Shown here: piece after piece, positions 11,157 through 23,394 of the stretch
How the letters are laid out: the number at the start of each line of letters is the position of its first letter
How positions within the stretch are numbered: position 1 is the first letter of the stretch
Assembly (NCBI GenBank): GCA_949825065.1
Contig: OX463862.1
Location: forward strand, 17,333,246 to 17,397,245
DNA length: 64,000 nucleotides
Reading direction: 5' to 3'
Source of the DNA: Odontocerum albicorne
Taxonomy: Eukaryota > Arthropoda > Insecta > Trichoptera > Odontoceridae
Position numbers and translations under genes: made by a program
The notes under the pieces: model-generated
What the model saw: the letters and a program-made list of their open reading frames with translations, nothing else
What the model was told of the DNA's origin: nothing
The model's database searches: none

Positions 11157-12480
11157 TTAACACGGTGCCTCTATAAGCCAGCCACGATGCACATTTTGAG
11201 AACCACTGGGAACAATAACGAACTTCCGGCATATTTTCTCAAAAATAACCTTACTCGCACCCGATTCCCTGTTTGTTTGGGCGCCCTCTCCCGCTATTCC
11301 TCCCCGTTTCCCATTGCCCTCTCTCCTCACATCCTCCTCCCCTCCGCCAGTCTGCTCCGAAATAATTGGTGCTTGGAGAGAAGCTTGAGATGTCTGGCCT
11401 CTCCCTGTGCAGACCGCATTAAAGAATTCACCAACTAAACTCAGTTTCAAGTGGGGCAAACTTAAAACTAAGTTGGATTCGAGAATGCGGAGCAGGTTGC
11501 TTTTGTGTGATTCGGAATGGAATAGAATGGTAATGCAGTCATGCGTTCTGATTCCGCATTGCATAATGCAATGTTAACTTACTTTATGATATCTCGAGAG
11601 ATTTGAGGTGATCGCGTTCGATTTAAGCTGATAATAAAAATATATTTCGGATGATTTCTTGCGAGAACGGCGTAAGGATGCTTCAAATGGATTTCAATTT
11701 GCTGTGTGGATGGTGTCATAAAATAATATGTACCTTAAAAAGGATAAATGTTACAAAATAAAATTCACGCATAACCGTATCAATAGTTTCCATGGTGAAT
11801 GTACACTAAATGGTTAAGCCTTGATAATTGTATAGGTTATGCGTAATTTTGGAGTTCATTACGATTCACATCTTCCATCTGAAAGCCTGTGAATGAAATG
11901 GTGAAGAAGTCTTGACTTTGGAATGATCTTTCTGGCCCAATCAGATGTGCTACATTATTGATTGATTTTTAAGAATGAACTACAGAAGTATAATTTATCT
12001 CAAAACATTCTTCTTATTTAACTCTCAAACAATTTATATTTTTCTTTTATTTAATTTTAGTTAGTTTTCTCAAATATTGAATGCTGAATACATGGTCATG
12101 ATAACCAATAATAATTTTTAAACGAAGCAAAGAAGAAAAATGAAGAATAGTAAATTGGTATCCATCGGAAAACTGTATAAAAACTGTGAGTATGATCGTC
12201 TTTGTTACAAATAGACGAGTATACGAAAAAATTGACTTTTGAACTTTTTTTTTGTTTTTGATTCATTAGAAATAACTTTTATTTGGTTTATTTGTAATAT
12301 CGAGAAAGTCGATTTGCTATTATTTAAATAAGACCATTTTCATGGTCATATTCCACCTTTAAAATGTTCTATACAAGCCAATATAAAATGGTTGGAACTT
12401 TCCTTAATTATCTTAGAACTGGTGAAGTATGGATTGGGTCTTTTTTGCATACATTCTTTAATATATGTATTTCAAAACGT
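11157..12480. other. Unassigned; one low-support open frame on the minus strand
   Basis: A 135-codon frame at 11157-11564 (minus) lies in a locally GC-richer patch and includes runs of Gly, Glu and Arg. No domain, signal peptide or splice context supports it, and an 83-codon frame overlaps it on the other strand. The rest is AT-rich with no recognised element. Confidence 0.3.
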
Positions 12481-12489
12481 TTTCTTTCG

Positions 12490-12800
12490 TTTATTAAAAC
12501 CTAACCAACCTAATCTAACCTAACCCAACCTAACTTAACACAACCTAACCTAACTTAACCTAACCATTCTTAACAAAAATGGCTGAGTTCGTAAAAATTA
12601 ACGCTACAACGTAAAAAATACATTTTTAACGATACGAATCTAATCTAACCTAACCTAACCAAACCTAACCTAGCCTAACCTAGCCTAACCAAACCTAACC
12701 TAACCAAAAAAAAAAAAAACCCAACTTAACCTAACCATTCTTAACAAAAATGGCTGAATCCGTCAAAATTAACGCTACAAAAATACGTTTTTAACGATAC
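12490..12800. repeat. Interstitial CCTAA telomere-type repeats with a duplicated spacer
   Basis: Two blocks of CCTAA-type pentamers (about 12505-12565 and 12640-12735) carry variants such as CCTAG, CCAAA and CTTAA. Each is followed by the same spacer, CCATTCTTAACAAAAATGGC, an AATTAACGCTACAA block and TTTTTAACGATACGA. The pentamer matches the insect telomere unit TTAGG. The arrangement is a direct duplication of about 165 bp. Confidence 0.75.
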
Positions 12801-13282
12801 GACGTAATAAAATTATAATAAAACGTATCTTAAAATTATAATAAAAATAGCAATTCTGTTAAATGGGTATTGTATTTTTATTCTATACAAGCCTACACAA
12901 ATCGGTGATCTATTTTCTCAACTGCCTCAGATCTGGTTATATTCGTTTAGGTCTTTTTTGCATTCGTGCGTCCATATAAGACAATGCTTAACCCGAAGTT
13001 GGGCCTGATAGAAATTCTCGCACTGTCAGGCACGTGGGTGTGTTGTACCCTAATATGGTAATACCCCTTTTCAATGTTAAAATAAATAATTTATTTTTTT
13101 ATTTTTTATTATAAACTGCTATGTGTTTTCTTGAGATAATATTATAGTTTTTATGTTGTTTACGTGTGATGGATGAACTGAAAGGGGTATTGAAAGAAGG
13201 GCAGTGACAGGTAAAATATAAACGGATCACTTAGTGTTATATACAACAATCACGCAATATCAATAGTAGAAAAAAATTGCAA

Positions 13283-13370
13283 TACATAATAGTGTGTTGG
13301 TGCCCACTTTGATGTATGGAAGTGAAACTTGAACTTGGCAGAAGAATTGCATGACTGTACTAATACTCTT
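13283..13370 (+). pseudogene. RTE-B LINE fragment
   Basis: Reads VLVPTLMYGSET, then a stop where Trp is expected, then TWQKN. This is the GxETW block after the RT palm. It is very short and decayed. Confidence 0.5.
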
Positions 13371-13397
13371 CCGTTGTGTATATTAAAAGCTGCTACA

Positions 13398-13441
13398 TTT
13401 ATTTGAAAGGTGGCAATTTTTTACCACCTTTCAAATAAATT
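13398..13441. repeat. Perfect 17-bp hairpin
   Basis: ATTTATTTGAAAGGTGG and its exact reverse complement CCACCTTTCAAATAAAT flank a 10-base loop. It is not part of a recognised element and could be a remnant of a foldback MITE. Confidence 0.8.
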
Positions 13442-13514
13442 TAGCAAAAATCAACCAAAATTGAGTTTTTTTGCTTTAAGATAAAAGCAGACAGGAAACC
13501 TTTTTGAACTGACA

Positions 13515-13705
13515 GAAATTGAAACCTCTCGGTGTCGTTGCTGGGCGTCGTAATTGAGGATCTCCTCGCTATTCCAACGTCAATAAATGGAAAGCTAAGC
13601 TGTGACGTGAAGTTTATTTTAAGTGAATGAGTCGTTGCACACCAGCAACTTCCTCGGATCCGATGTCACACCGAAGTGAGACGATCGAAACACACCGCAA
13701 TGTTG
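13515..13705 (-). mobile_element. Element-E, 3' region
   Basis: The reverse complement matches 41312-41475 and 37140-37220. Shared landmarks are ATCGGATCC, TTGCTGGTGTGCAACG, GAGGAGATCCTC and CGCCCAGCAACGAC. A piece of about 20 bases present at 37.2 kb is missing here. Confidence 0.65.
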
Positions 13706-14409
13706 GGTGCCATTATAGATAACAATGGGGTAAAAAGAAAGGAAGAAAGAATTGAAAGGTAGTAGATAAATTTATAGGGAAGGGAAGGGGCCCACCTTAT
13801 CAACTGGACAACGGAGATTGTCAAGCAAATATAATATATACGTGCTATGAGGGAAAATAATTTCAATTAAAAAAGATTAAGTAAAACATCAAATGTGATC
13901 CCAATCTTCTTTGCGTGATTTTTTTATTATATTTGAGCATATTTTGCAGACGGCAATAGTCTGCAATAGCCCAGGAGTAAGAAATAAAGAACTGTTTTTT
14001 GGATAAAATTGGCATTTGAATTTTGTTTTCATTTGTTTAGACCTGTTACAAGATAATTCAATATAATTACAAGATAATTCAAAAGTTTCCGGGTTTGATA
14101 CGCCCAATATACCCGCCGCTGGGTTAACCCGTGATCTCTGTATTTTTATTTCGCCGCTAGGTTAGTGATAATTTGTGTAATAAAAAAGTGTCTGTTTCGA
14201 TAACGAAGAGGAAGATTTCTTATTTTTTTATCGGGTTATTGTCTTACATAATTAGGTTAGTGGGCTTCGTATAACAAGTATAGAGTGTCCATGAGTTATT
14301 ATGTTGTGGAACTATACAAATTCGTAAGAAGAAAAATAGTTAACGGATCTATTAATGGAATAAGTATTATCTTCCTTTCATTTTTAATAAAATAAATAAT
14401 ATACTTATT

Positions 14410-14486
14410 TTTTTTTGTGATCACTACTGTTTTTATTCACTACCGGTTTGAACCTCACCTCCGTCTTTCTCGTCTGGTGAAGATAA
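14410..14486 (-). repeat. PLE-H-like fragment
   Basis: On the minus strand it reads CAAACCGGTAGTGAATAAAA, preceded by ACGGAGGTGAGG and CCAGACGAGAAAG. This resembles the CTGANGA...GAAACCGGTA core of the foldbacks at 4.8, 23.7 and 42.1 kb. It lies directly against the 17-bp array. Confidence 0.4.
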
Positions 14487-14957
14487 ACATTCACCAAAGT
14501 TTGACATTCATAAAAGTTCAATATTCATCAAAGTTCAACGTATATCAAAATTCATCAAAATTTAACATTCATAAAAGTTCAACATTCGTCAAATTTGAAA
14601 ATCATCAAAGTTCAACATTAATCAAAGTTCAACATTCATCAAAGTTCAACATTCATCAATTTTCAACATTCATCAAAATTCAACATTCATCAAAGTTCAA
14701 CATTCATCAAAGTTCAACATTCATCAAATTTTAAAATTTACCAAAGTTCAACATTCATAAAAGTTCAACGTTCATCAAAGTTCAACATTCATCAAAGTTC
14801 AACATTTATCAAAGTTCCAACGTTCATCAAATTTCAAAATTCGTCAAAGTTCAACATTCATCAATTTTCAACATTCATCAAAATTCAACATTCATAAAAG
14901 TTTAACATTCATCAAAGTTCAACATTCATCAAAGATTAACATTCATCAAAGTACAAA
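14487..14957. repeat. 17-bp tandem array, about 28 units
   Basis: The consensus unit is ATTCATCAAAGTTCAAC. Variants include CATAAAAG, CATCAATTTT and CGTCAAATT. Because 17 is not a multiple of three, three units give a 17-residue repeat in the open frame 14417-14734 (repeated SSTFIKVQ/SSKFNIH), which is a by-product of the array. Confidence 0.9.
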
Positions 14958-15002
14958 GGTCATCTACACCATCAAGACAGAGCGCAATACTTTTCTATCT
15001 TG

Positions 15003-15262
15003 ACACACATTCTTAGCTTCTTTTACATCCATACACTTTCTCATACAACTTTTACAATTTCTCAGACTTTCTACTTTTTCTTTCTTTCAGAATATTATTC
15101 ACTTGATCCAACCAAATTTTCCTTAGTTTTCCTCTCACTCAGCTTCAAATCACATTTGTACTATATATCCGTTGTATTATACTTTCTTCATTCATTTGTT
15201 CCACATGTCCAAACCATCTCAAGGTGCTCTTCATCATATTTTTAACACATCAGCCTTAAGTT
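15003..15262 (-). pseudogene. RTE-B LINE, C-terminal fragment
   Basis: Carries the RTE-B landmarks TTCTTTCAGAATATTATTCA, CTTGATCCAACCAAATTTTC and TTCCACATGTCCAAACCATC. On the minus strand this is the WxxxVNDILKE block and upstream FGHVER-type block. A further short piece of the same family lies at 15775-15850. Confidence 0.6.
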
Positions 15263-15774
15263 CTATAAGATGATCATTATTAAAAATTCAGCAATTCAAC
15301 CCTAAAAACCTGTAAAATTTATTTTACATTTATAATGGATTTCTACAAAGTTACGCCCGCATTATTTAAATAAATACTGAGCATGTTTTATGGTCACATT
15401 AGCCTAACGTCAGTTTGATTTATCGCCTTCATCTCTTCTGGTAATATTTTGCCAGGGAAATTGCCTGTATATTTCAAACTAACCACAAAATATACAGTAT
15501 ACTTTGTGGTAAATACACTCGACATCGTAAAGAAAACTTATGTTTATTATGCATTGACGCAGCAGACAAAAGGGGATGATCACCTTCAAATTTGGCAGGA
15601 AGGACTAAAAAAGAGGCTATTCTCTGATAAATGAAAGTTTGTCTGGTTTTTCCCTTGTCAGGCTATTTAATATGTTGGGAATGCGAATTTGAAAATGTTG
15701 AAGGGTACCACACGAATGATTGAAAAAATAACACTTTTAAACAGTTTTGTATAATATATTAAAAAAATACTTGT

Positions 15775-15850
15775 CTTGGTCCAACCATACTTTTCTTAGT
15801 CTTCCTTTCATACGTTTTCCCGCCATATTTCCAGTATCAGTGTAGTCAAC
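15775..15850 (-). pseudogene. RTE-B LINE short fragment
   Basis: GGTCCAACCATACTTTTCTT, AGTCTTCCTTTCATACGTTT and a Cys/Ala-rich follow-on match the RTE-B minus-strand block. Only about 75 bases survive. The DNA between 15263 and 16200 holds nothing else that I recognise, including the frame at 15953-16183. Confidence 0.5.
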
Positions 15851-16202
15851 CTTTTATCAGGTAATAATATTAATAATAAACAATAAAAGGAAATTTAAAT
15901 ATTGCAGTTTAGTGAGTAGGGCGCTCTAACTTGAATATCGAACCCAGTATCATTGACAGATATCAAATCAGCTCAAAAATATAAAAACAATATAGAACAA
16001 ATACAAAAAAAATCCTCAGATATCTATGGTACAGAACAAAGGACGATTACCCAAAATATGCTCACCATGCCGAACTTCTCACGGTGTGTAACTATAGAAG
16101 CCTCGAAACAAGAAGGTAAGAATCCATTGCGATATTCCTACTTAAGGTTTTTCAAGGTTGCTTTAACTGTCCCGCGATTCTAGAAGCACTAACATAAATT
16201 TA

Positions 16203-16623
16203 TACGAAGGTCATCTAGAAAGTAAGGTTACAAGGGCTCCTGAAGCCGGGGAATTTTTTTTGTTTCGAAGTTGGCGAACCTGGAGTGTAGGAGGGATCCT
16301 AACAGTCAGTTTGTTTGGTCCCGCGTGTTTGTCGGCTATTTTGTTCAGTCACAGTAAATTCTTCCGATGGAGAGGTTGTCGCGTGCTCCCGCCACCTCCC
16401 GTCCGTTAGGTTGTTCAGAGAAGGCTGTACTGATACTCACGACGAGGCAAGGCAGTGATTTCTGACGAACTTGTGACCGCCGTGTGACGCTTGACGACCT
16501 TCACGAAGAATTTCCTGACATATCTCGAAGTCTCCTTGATGATATTGTGTTGGAAAAACTTGGTTGCAAGAAGTTGTGTGTGAGTTGGGGGCCCAGAATG
16601 CTCACACCGGAGCAACGTCAAAA
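16203..16623 (+). pseudogene. Mariner (irritans-type) 5' end, truncated at the assembly gap
   Basis: Begins after TA with CGAAGGTCATCTAGAAAGTA, like the CGAGGGTCxxxCAAAAAGT termini of irritans-type mariners. The coding part reads ISDELVTAV and, in another frame, TLDDLHEEFPDISRSLLDDI, VLEKLGCKKLCVSWGPRMLT and PEQRQ. These match the linker and start of the catalytic domain of mariner transposases, where GRPS, a WVPRMLT-type motif and HKxQR are expected. The sequence ends at the N run before any catalytic Asp. Frameshifts upstream and the ITR divergence show it is old. A 5' UTR of about 160 bases precedes a possible start at 16366. Confidence 0.7.
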
Positions 16624-16823
16624 NNNNNNNNNNNNNNNNNNNNNNNNNNNNNNNNNNNNNNNNNNNNNNNNNNNNNNNNNNNNNNNNNNNNNNNNNNNNN
16701 NNNNNNNNNNNNNNNNNNNNNNNNNNNNNNNNNNNNNNNNNNNNNNNNNNNNNNNNNNNNNNNNNNNNNNNNNNNNNNNNNNNNNNNNNNNNNNNNNNNN
16801 NNNNNNNNNNNNNNNNNNNNNNN
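16624..16823. other. Assembly gap, 200 N
   Basis: A run of exactly 200 Ns, a common placeholder length, directly before an AT microsatellite. The true length is unknown. Confidence 0.98.
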
Positions 16824-17562
<739 letters not shown>

Positions 17563-17564
<2 letters not shown>

Positions 17565-18846
17565 TAAAGAAGATCTTAAGAATTACCGACCCATTAGCTT
17601 ACTACCAGTTCTTTATAAAATCTTTACTAAGATTATCTCCAATAGGTTAAGAACAACCTTTGATGAAAATCAACCCAGAGAACAAGCCGGATTTAGAGGA
17701 CGTTATAGCACAATGGACCACATTCAGGTAGTTAAGGAAATAATAGAGCGTTGTCAAGAATACCAACTTCCATTATATTTGGCGTTCGTAGATTATGAAA
17801 AGGCTTTTGATTCGGTCAAGAAATCCGCTATTATCAGGGCCCTTCTTAATCAGGGAGTTCAAAAACGCTACGTCAATCTCTTCAGTAATATATACAATAA
17901 CGCGACAGCAACAGTAAATCTCCACCAAAGTACCGATAAATTTCCAATAAGTAAAGGTGTCCGCCAGGGCGATACCATCTCGCCAAAATTATTCAACGCT
18001 ACCCTGGAGGATGTGTTCAAAAAGCTTGAATGGGAAAATAAAGGAATCTGCGTTAATGGTTCATATATGAGCCACCTTAGATTTGCAGACGATATTATTA
18101 CCTTCGCTACACGTCCTGAGGAACTGCAGAGCCAAATACTGGAATTAGCGGAGGCAAGCAAATTAGCAGGTTTAAAAATGAATATTGATAAAACAAAATA
18201 TATGTTAAACCGCTTTGCTGATGCCACAACTATCCAGGTGGACGGTACACAGCTAGAACAAGTCCAACAATATATCTACTTAGGACAAAGTATTACATTT
18301 GAAGACTGTACTTTAAATGAAATAAATAGAAGATCAAAACTAGCTTGGAGTTCCTTTGGACGACTAAACTACATCTTCAAGAGCAATCTCCCAATCTGCC
18401 TCAAACGGAAGGTATTTAACCAATGCATCTTGCCAGTACTAACATATGGATGCGAGACTTGGACTTTATCGGTACGAATGTTACAAAAGCTCCAAACAAC
18501 ACAACGCAGCATGGAGAGGTGCATGCTAGGTTATACCAGAAGAGACCGAAAACGTAATGAGTGGATACGAGCCCAAACAAAGGTTGAAGATGTTATAGAG
18601 GTTGCAAAAAGACTCAAGTGGAAGTGGGCTGGACATATCGCCCGAGCAACAGACCATCGTTGGACGTATGAAGTAATCCAGTGGTACCCAATAGGTATAA
18701 AAAGGCCTGTAAGAAGACCTAAGGCGCGCTGGGTGGACGAAATACGTAAGCATGCAGGTTTTATGTGGCAGCAATGTGCAAAGGACAGGATTTTGTGGAG
18801 ACAACTTGGAGAGGCCTACATCCTGCAGTGGATTGATACAGGCTGA
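17563..18846 (+). pseudogene. RTE-A reverse transcriptase, 5'-truncated but otherwise open (427 codons)
   Basis: The frame is open from the end of the AT tract ([14 protein letters not shown]) to TGA 18844-18846; the first Met is at 17713. RT motifs in order are [17 protein letters not shown] (metal-binding Asp), [13 protein letters not shown] and RFADDI at 18079-18093 (catalytic Asp pair). These are followed by [24 protein letters not shown] and [13 protein letters not shown], ending in an EAYxxQWxxxG-type tail. This is the RTE layout. The AP endonuclease and N-terminal RT are missing, so it is not autonomous. After the stop come three TGATGG units, the short-repeat tail expected of RTE elements, then a second AT tract. 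A decayed relative lies at 33663-34282. Confidence 0.85.
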
Positions 18847-19407
<561 letters not shown>

Positions 19408-19885
19408 ATAAGTTAAGTGCAAGGATATGAAAGTAATGGTCACGGCAGTTAGATAAGGCAATTTCCCGCATTTGCATATGTTTAGATATAACACATTTTC
19501 TAAGAAAATTTACCAAGGCTAAATATACCTAGTACTACTGTATAAAGAAACTTTTGTAAATGTTCTGATATGCAATAGTAATATATTCGACTTAAGGTGT
19601 AGTGTATATGTGCAGTGTTCATATATAATCATACGTTTTGATAACACTATCCAAAAGAGTAAAAATTTAAGTGCTTCCTAAAGCTGCACGCGCCACCCAT
19701 ACCTTTTATACATTAAGCCAAACCATTCCAAACCACAGGACAAGTAACGAAAATAAGATGATTTTTTGAAGCTGGACGATATGTCTATTGAACGGTTTTT
19801 TTTTTATATTTTTTTTAATTCTTGAATAAAACACACAATTTGCTTTGATTTAACTTTCTATTGGTCATTGAAGTATGTATAACAT

Positions 19886-20151
19886 TTAAAGACAAAAAAC
19901 AATATCCGCCAAATGTCCACCTCTTGCAGCTTCACAGATGCCCACTCTTTTGTCAAAATTTTCCATGACATTTTGGCATAATTGCAGTTCTAACTCACCA
20001 ATAACGCGAATAATTTCGTCCTTCAACTCAGGAATTGATCGGGGCTCATTCTTATAGACCTGGCTTTTCATGTAACCTCAGAGAAAATAGTCCAACGGTG
20101 TCAGATCACATGATTTAGGTGGCCAATTAACATCACCGTTTCCGGAGATTA
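19886..20151 (-). pseudogene. DDE transposase C-terminus (Tc1/mariner superfamily)
   Basis: The minus strand reads WPPKSCDLTPLDYFL, then TGA where Trp is expected, then GYMKSQVYKNEPRSIPELK, DEIIRVIGELELQLCQNVM, ENFDKRVGICEAARGGHLAD and a short end. The WPPxSxDLxPxDYFLWGYxKxxVY block with the R.GGH end is the C-terminal half of the DDE_3-type transposase often annotated next to DUF4817. The last catalytic acidic residue lies in the DLTPLDYF segment. N-terminal and earlier catalytic parts are gone and no ITRs were found. Confidence 0.75.
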
Positions 20152-20423
20152 CAATACATAAATAATTCAACAATTTTAACGCGTTGTATTGTATACGACT
20201 CGATTTTTATAAATGTTATACATTACACTTCTCAAATGTCACAAGACCTAGGCAAGTTCGCGACGCCGTCTGTGTTTTACCCAAGAATAAAAAAAAACAC
20301 TCAATTTTAAAGATCCTTTATTACAACTTATGAAACATCTTGATGGGAATGTGTAGCGATGTTCATACCGTACGTTCGGCAATATCTTGGTCTGAAAACT
20401 AGATTTATACCTTTTCAAAAAAA

Positions 20424-20506
20424 TAGGTGTTAACGGGGATCGAGCCCTCAATCTCTAAGACAGAAGGCAAGTATTCTACCAATCAGACCACGTAGGTTGG
20501 GATGTT
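20424..20506 (-). mobile_element. SINE-D, tRNA-like head only
   Basis: GGGGATCGAGCCCTCAAT (box B on the minus strand) and CTACCAATCAGACCACGTAG (box A region) match the SINE-D head. Confidence 0.6.
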
Positions 20507-21003
20507 TCATTTCCTGTATACAAAAAATTCTTAAAGTGCTCGTGAAGTGATACTTATTCCTTGACAGCGATTTAAAAGTCTTATTTTCTAGTTCGTACCT
20601 TTCCATACAGCGACACACTGCATATTCCGCATTCTAACAGCAGATCGTTCAATTACAAAAAAATCAATAAGCAATTTGTGAATACATTTCTAAGTTTTTG
20701 CTTTTAATCTATTATAACCCATTCAGGTATTGCGTCGTTTATTATCGATCTTCGTGTTTCACATTTCAACAGAAAAAAAACCTGAAGTCCATCTTTCATT
20801 CTATGCAATCTATCGGATCGCATAACTTTCAAGTATGTAATTTACAAGAACTTTGTTTTACGTGTATTTTATTTTCACTCTTGTTTAATTTCTCTTGAAT
20901 TCTTTAAATACACTAGTAACTAACCCATTGCTTACTGAAAAAAAAAAAACAAAATATTAGAAAACCAAATTAATTCATCAATGGCAGTTCGTTACTACCC
21001 ACC

Positions 21004-21072
21004 CAGAGACGACTTCTGTAAGATGCCTTGCAATCTCGAGTGACATCGGTTCGATTTCCCTTGGAACTCATA
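21004..21072 (+). mobile_element. SINE-D, degraded head
   Basis: GACGACTTCTGTAAGATGCC, CGGTTCGATTTCCC and TTGGAAC follow the SINE-D head with box A partly deleted. Confidence 0.45.
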
Positions 21073-21117
21073 TTAATTTTATAATAATATTAATAAAACG
21101 ATGATTTATACAGTGTC

Positions 21118-21459
21118 GTTTAGAGAGCAGACTCTCCCCAAAATCGCTCTAACACGTTTAGAGAGCAGACTCTCCCCAAGAGTACTCTAGCACGTTTAGA
21201 GAGCAGACTCTCCCCAAGAGCACTCTAGCACGTTTAGAGAGCTGACTCTCCCAAAGAGCACTCTAGCACGTTTAGAGAGCCGACTCTCCCCAAGATCGCT
21301 CTAACACGTTTAGAGAGCAGACTCTCCCCAAGAGCACTCTAGCACCTTTAGAGAGCCGACTCTCCCCGAGATCGCTCTAACACGTTTAGAGAGCAGACTC
21401 TCCTCAAGATCGCTCTAACACGTTTAGAGAGCAGACTCTCCCCAAGAGCGCTCTAATAC
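21118..21459. repeat. 38-bp tandem array, nine units
   Basis: Exactly nine units of GTTTAGAGAGCAGACTCTCC plus CCAAGAGCRCTCTARCAC. Each unit contains GAGAG-CAGA-CTCTC and AGAGCGCTCT, so it can form two small hairpins. Single-unit relatives with the same upstream AT-rich leader occur near 54050-54100 and, inverted, at 29810-29830. Confidence 0.95.
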
Positions 21460-21535
21460 GGAAATCGAAAACACTATTATTGACATATTAAAAATATTAC
21501 AAAATAAATAAATATAAGTTGTATTGCATTGTGTT

Positions 21536-21726
21536 ACACTTAAGTTGTATACAGTACAACCTCGCGAGCTTATTGCAATGTGGCAATCTCTTCTAACCAG
21601 TTAGAGAGATGTTAAAAATGTCTTAAGTGAAAAGCAGACTGGAATCCATTTTTTTAAAGGTGGGTTCCAGCGAGGTTTGAACCCACAACTTCCGTGCTGG
21701 TCTTACCATTTAAGCCACGGAGGTCG
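21536..21726 (-). mobile_element. SINE-D
   Basis: Minus-strand copy with tail (GCTTATTGCAATGTGGCAAT), body and head (GAGGTTTGAACCCACAACTT, GCCACGGAGGTCG). Box B is mutated. Confidence 0.7.
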
Positions 21727-21807
21727 TTATTTAGTGTAAGGTTCAAAAGTTGAGTTTGAGTGTCGAAAGGTGGTGGTTGTTGCCATCAAGTAAGGTATTT
21801 TATTTTC

Positions 21808-22190
21808 TGTCTTGATACATCCTTCACTTCTTCAACATTCATACACATTCTCATACACATCCTAAGATTTCTCTAACTTTTAAAGTTTCCTTCCTTCAAA
21901 ATACCATTCACTGGATCTAATCAAACCTTCCATTTAATATTGGTTTTGTTTTCATCATCATTTCGTTTTACATGTCCAAACCATCTCAGAGTACTATTCT
22001 CGATCTAAGTTAAATATAAAAGCGTAAGTTCTAAATTCATCCCTAATCATTTTCGATATTCTGTTCAACATTAACCCCCATATATTCTTCTTAATTCACG
22101 CATTCTATCACATTTCCTCACCTTCTTTAAAAAAAAATCGCGTTCAAGTTTCAACTCCAAACATCAAAGTTAGTACTAAAATACAGTGTT
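21808..22190 (-). pseudogene. RTE-B LINE, C-terminal fragment
   Basis: Landmarks CACTTCTTCAACATTCATAC, CTTCAAAATACCATTCACTG, TTTTACATGTCCAAACCATC and CATCAAAGTTAGTACTAAAA match the RTE-B copies at 1.7 and 49.4 kb. It has many indels. Confidence 0.6.
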
Positions 22191-22217
22191 CTTAACAGGT
22201 ATTAATACTTTCCGGTT

Positions 22218-22794
22218 CTATACTTGAGAAAATGTACGATGTTTCCTGTAACATTTGAAATGTAATGTCTTAAAGGGATGGGGTAAAATCGTTTTTTTTA
22301 CAAATCGAATCGTTGTTTTATAAATCAAAAAATTGTTTTTCTCTAAACTGACGTTTTAATTTCCAATTTTCATTATACTGCCTTTCTAATGTATTTTATG
22401 ATTTGTATCTATATTTTAATAGGCCAAGATCCATTATGAATTAATACTAATTACGAAATTTTAATTTTAGGTATAAAAAAATCGAAAATCCAATTATCGT
22501 ATACCCCATCCCTAGCCAATGCAGACTAACGTAGTGACTTTTGACAAACGTCGCCAAATATTATTTGATTTTAACAAACTGCCATATTTTTGCTAATTTG
22601 TAACAAGATGTATTTATTTGTCATTATTGTTAGTTTTATGTAATGTATTTACCTAAATAACTTGCTATTTATTAGAATCGAGGCTTATATTAAAGTTGAT
22701 AAAATAATTAAAATTACTGAACGTCGTTACAAGGTTGTATTGGGGCAAATTTGTGAACTGTCACAGGAACCGTGCTACATTTTCTCAAGTATAG
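22218..22794. mobile_element. MITE-G, copy 2, with a nested element
   Basis: Ends are CTATACTTGAGAAAATGTA at the left and its near-exact inverse at the right, followed inwards by TTCCTGT and a CAAATTTGCCCCAATACAA arm. The right interior (22630-22740) matches copy 1 in reverse. It is longer than copy 1 because it holds the element at 22274-22513 and extra unique DNA. Confidence 0.65.
22274..22513. mobile_element. Nested TIR element, 240 bp
   Basis: AGGGATGGGGTAAAATCG at the left and TCGTATACCCCATCCCT at the right form terminal inverted repeats. It has an AT-rich interior without coding capacity. The target duplication is unclear. Confidence 0.5.
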
Positions 22795-23276
22795 TATATT
22801 TATATTAAAATAAATGAACAACATTTGTTTAATTCTAGTTACAATATTTGTTACTTTACCTTAATATTTGTTACTTTATAATTTTCTACTCAAAATCACA
22901 ATTTTTAGTAAATATTACAAAATAAAATAAACTTTGTTGATTAATAAAAAGCTTCCTTGACTGATGGTGATGTCGCTAATTTTTCAAGCAAACCTTCAAC
23001 AAACACAAATGATGGTCTCTAGCGAAATCGATACACGGTCATAAATTAGTTTTCTTGGGACGTGGCTCTTAGTGAGAATCCATCTAAGAGCGGACAAGAG
23101 AAATCTGGGACATTTATCAAATAGCCTCCTCCAATATGTCTTGTATCCATCTCTCTTGATGCCTCTCCTAACAGATGACCGTAGGGGCTATTGTGATTTT
23201 GAGGACATTGGAAAATACGATGTTATTAGTTTGACTGTACCTATATTATATTTGTAAACAATTTTTATACCTCAAA

Positions 23277-23345
23277 CCAGTTGTTCCCAAACTTTTTCAA
23301 TTCACTGTGCCCTTAGTGTTTCAGATTTTTTTCACGGCGCCCAAA
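23277..23345 (+). mobile_element. hAT-like terminus
   Basis: CAGTTGTTCCCAAACTTTTT, followed by a GCCC-rich segment with CACGGCGCCC, resembles the 5' terminus of many hAT elements (CAGxGGTTCCCAAACTTTTT). No partner end was found. Confidence 0.5.
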
Positions 23346-23394
23346 GTCAGAATATAACTAACGATTGCTCTTATGTTTTAATTATTCGTATAGT

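Noticed and set aside
11157..11564. 135-codon minus-strand frame as a host gene
   Set aside because: No domain, splice or poly-A context, and an overlapping frame on the other strand explains the openness by composition.
12490..12740. A chromosome end
   Set aside because: Pentamers are few, degenerate and flanked by unrelated DNA on both sides.
14417..14734. Protein with a 17-residue repeat
   Set aside because: It follows directly from the 17-bp DNA array and no flanking coding signal exists.
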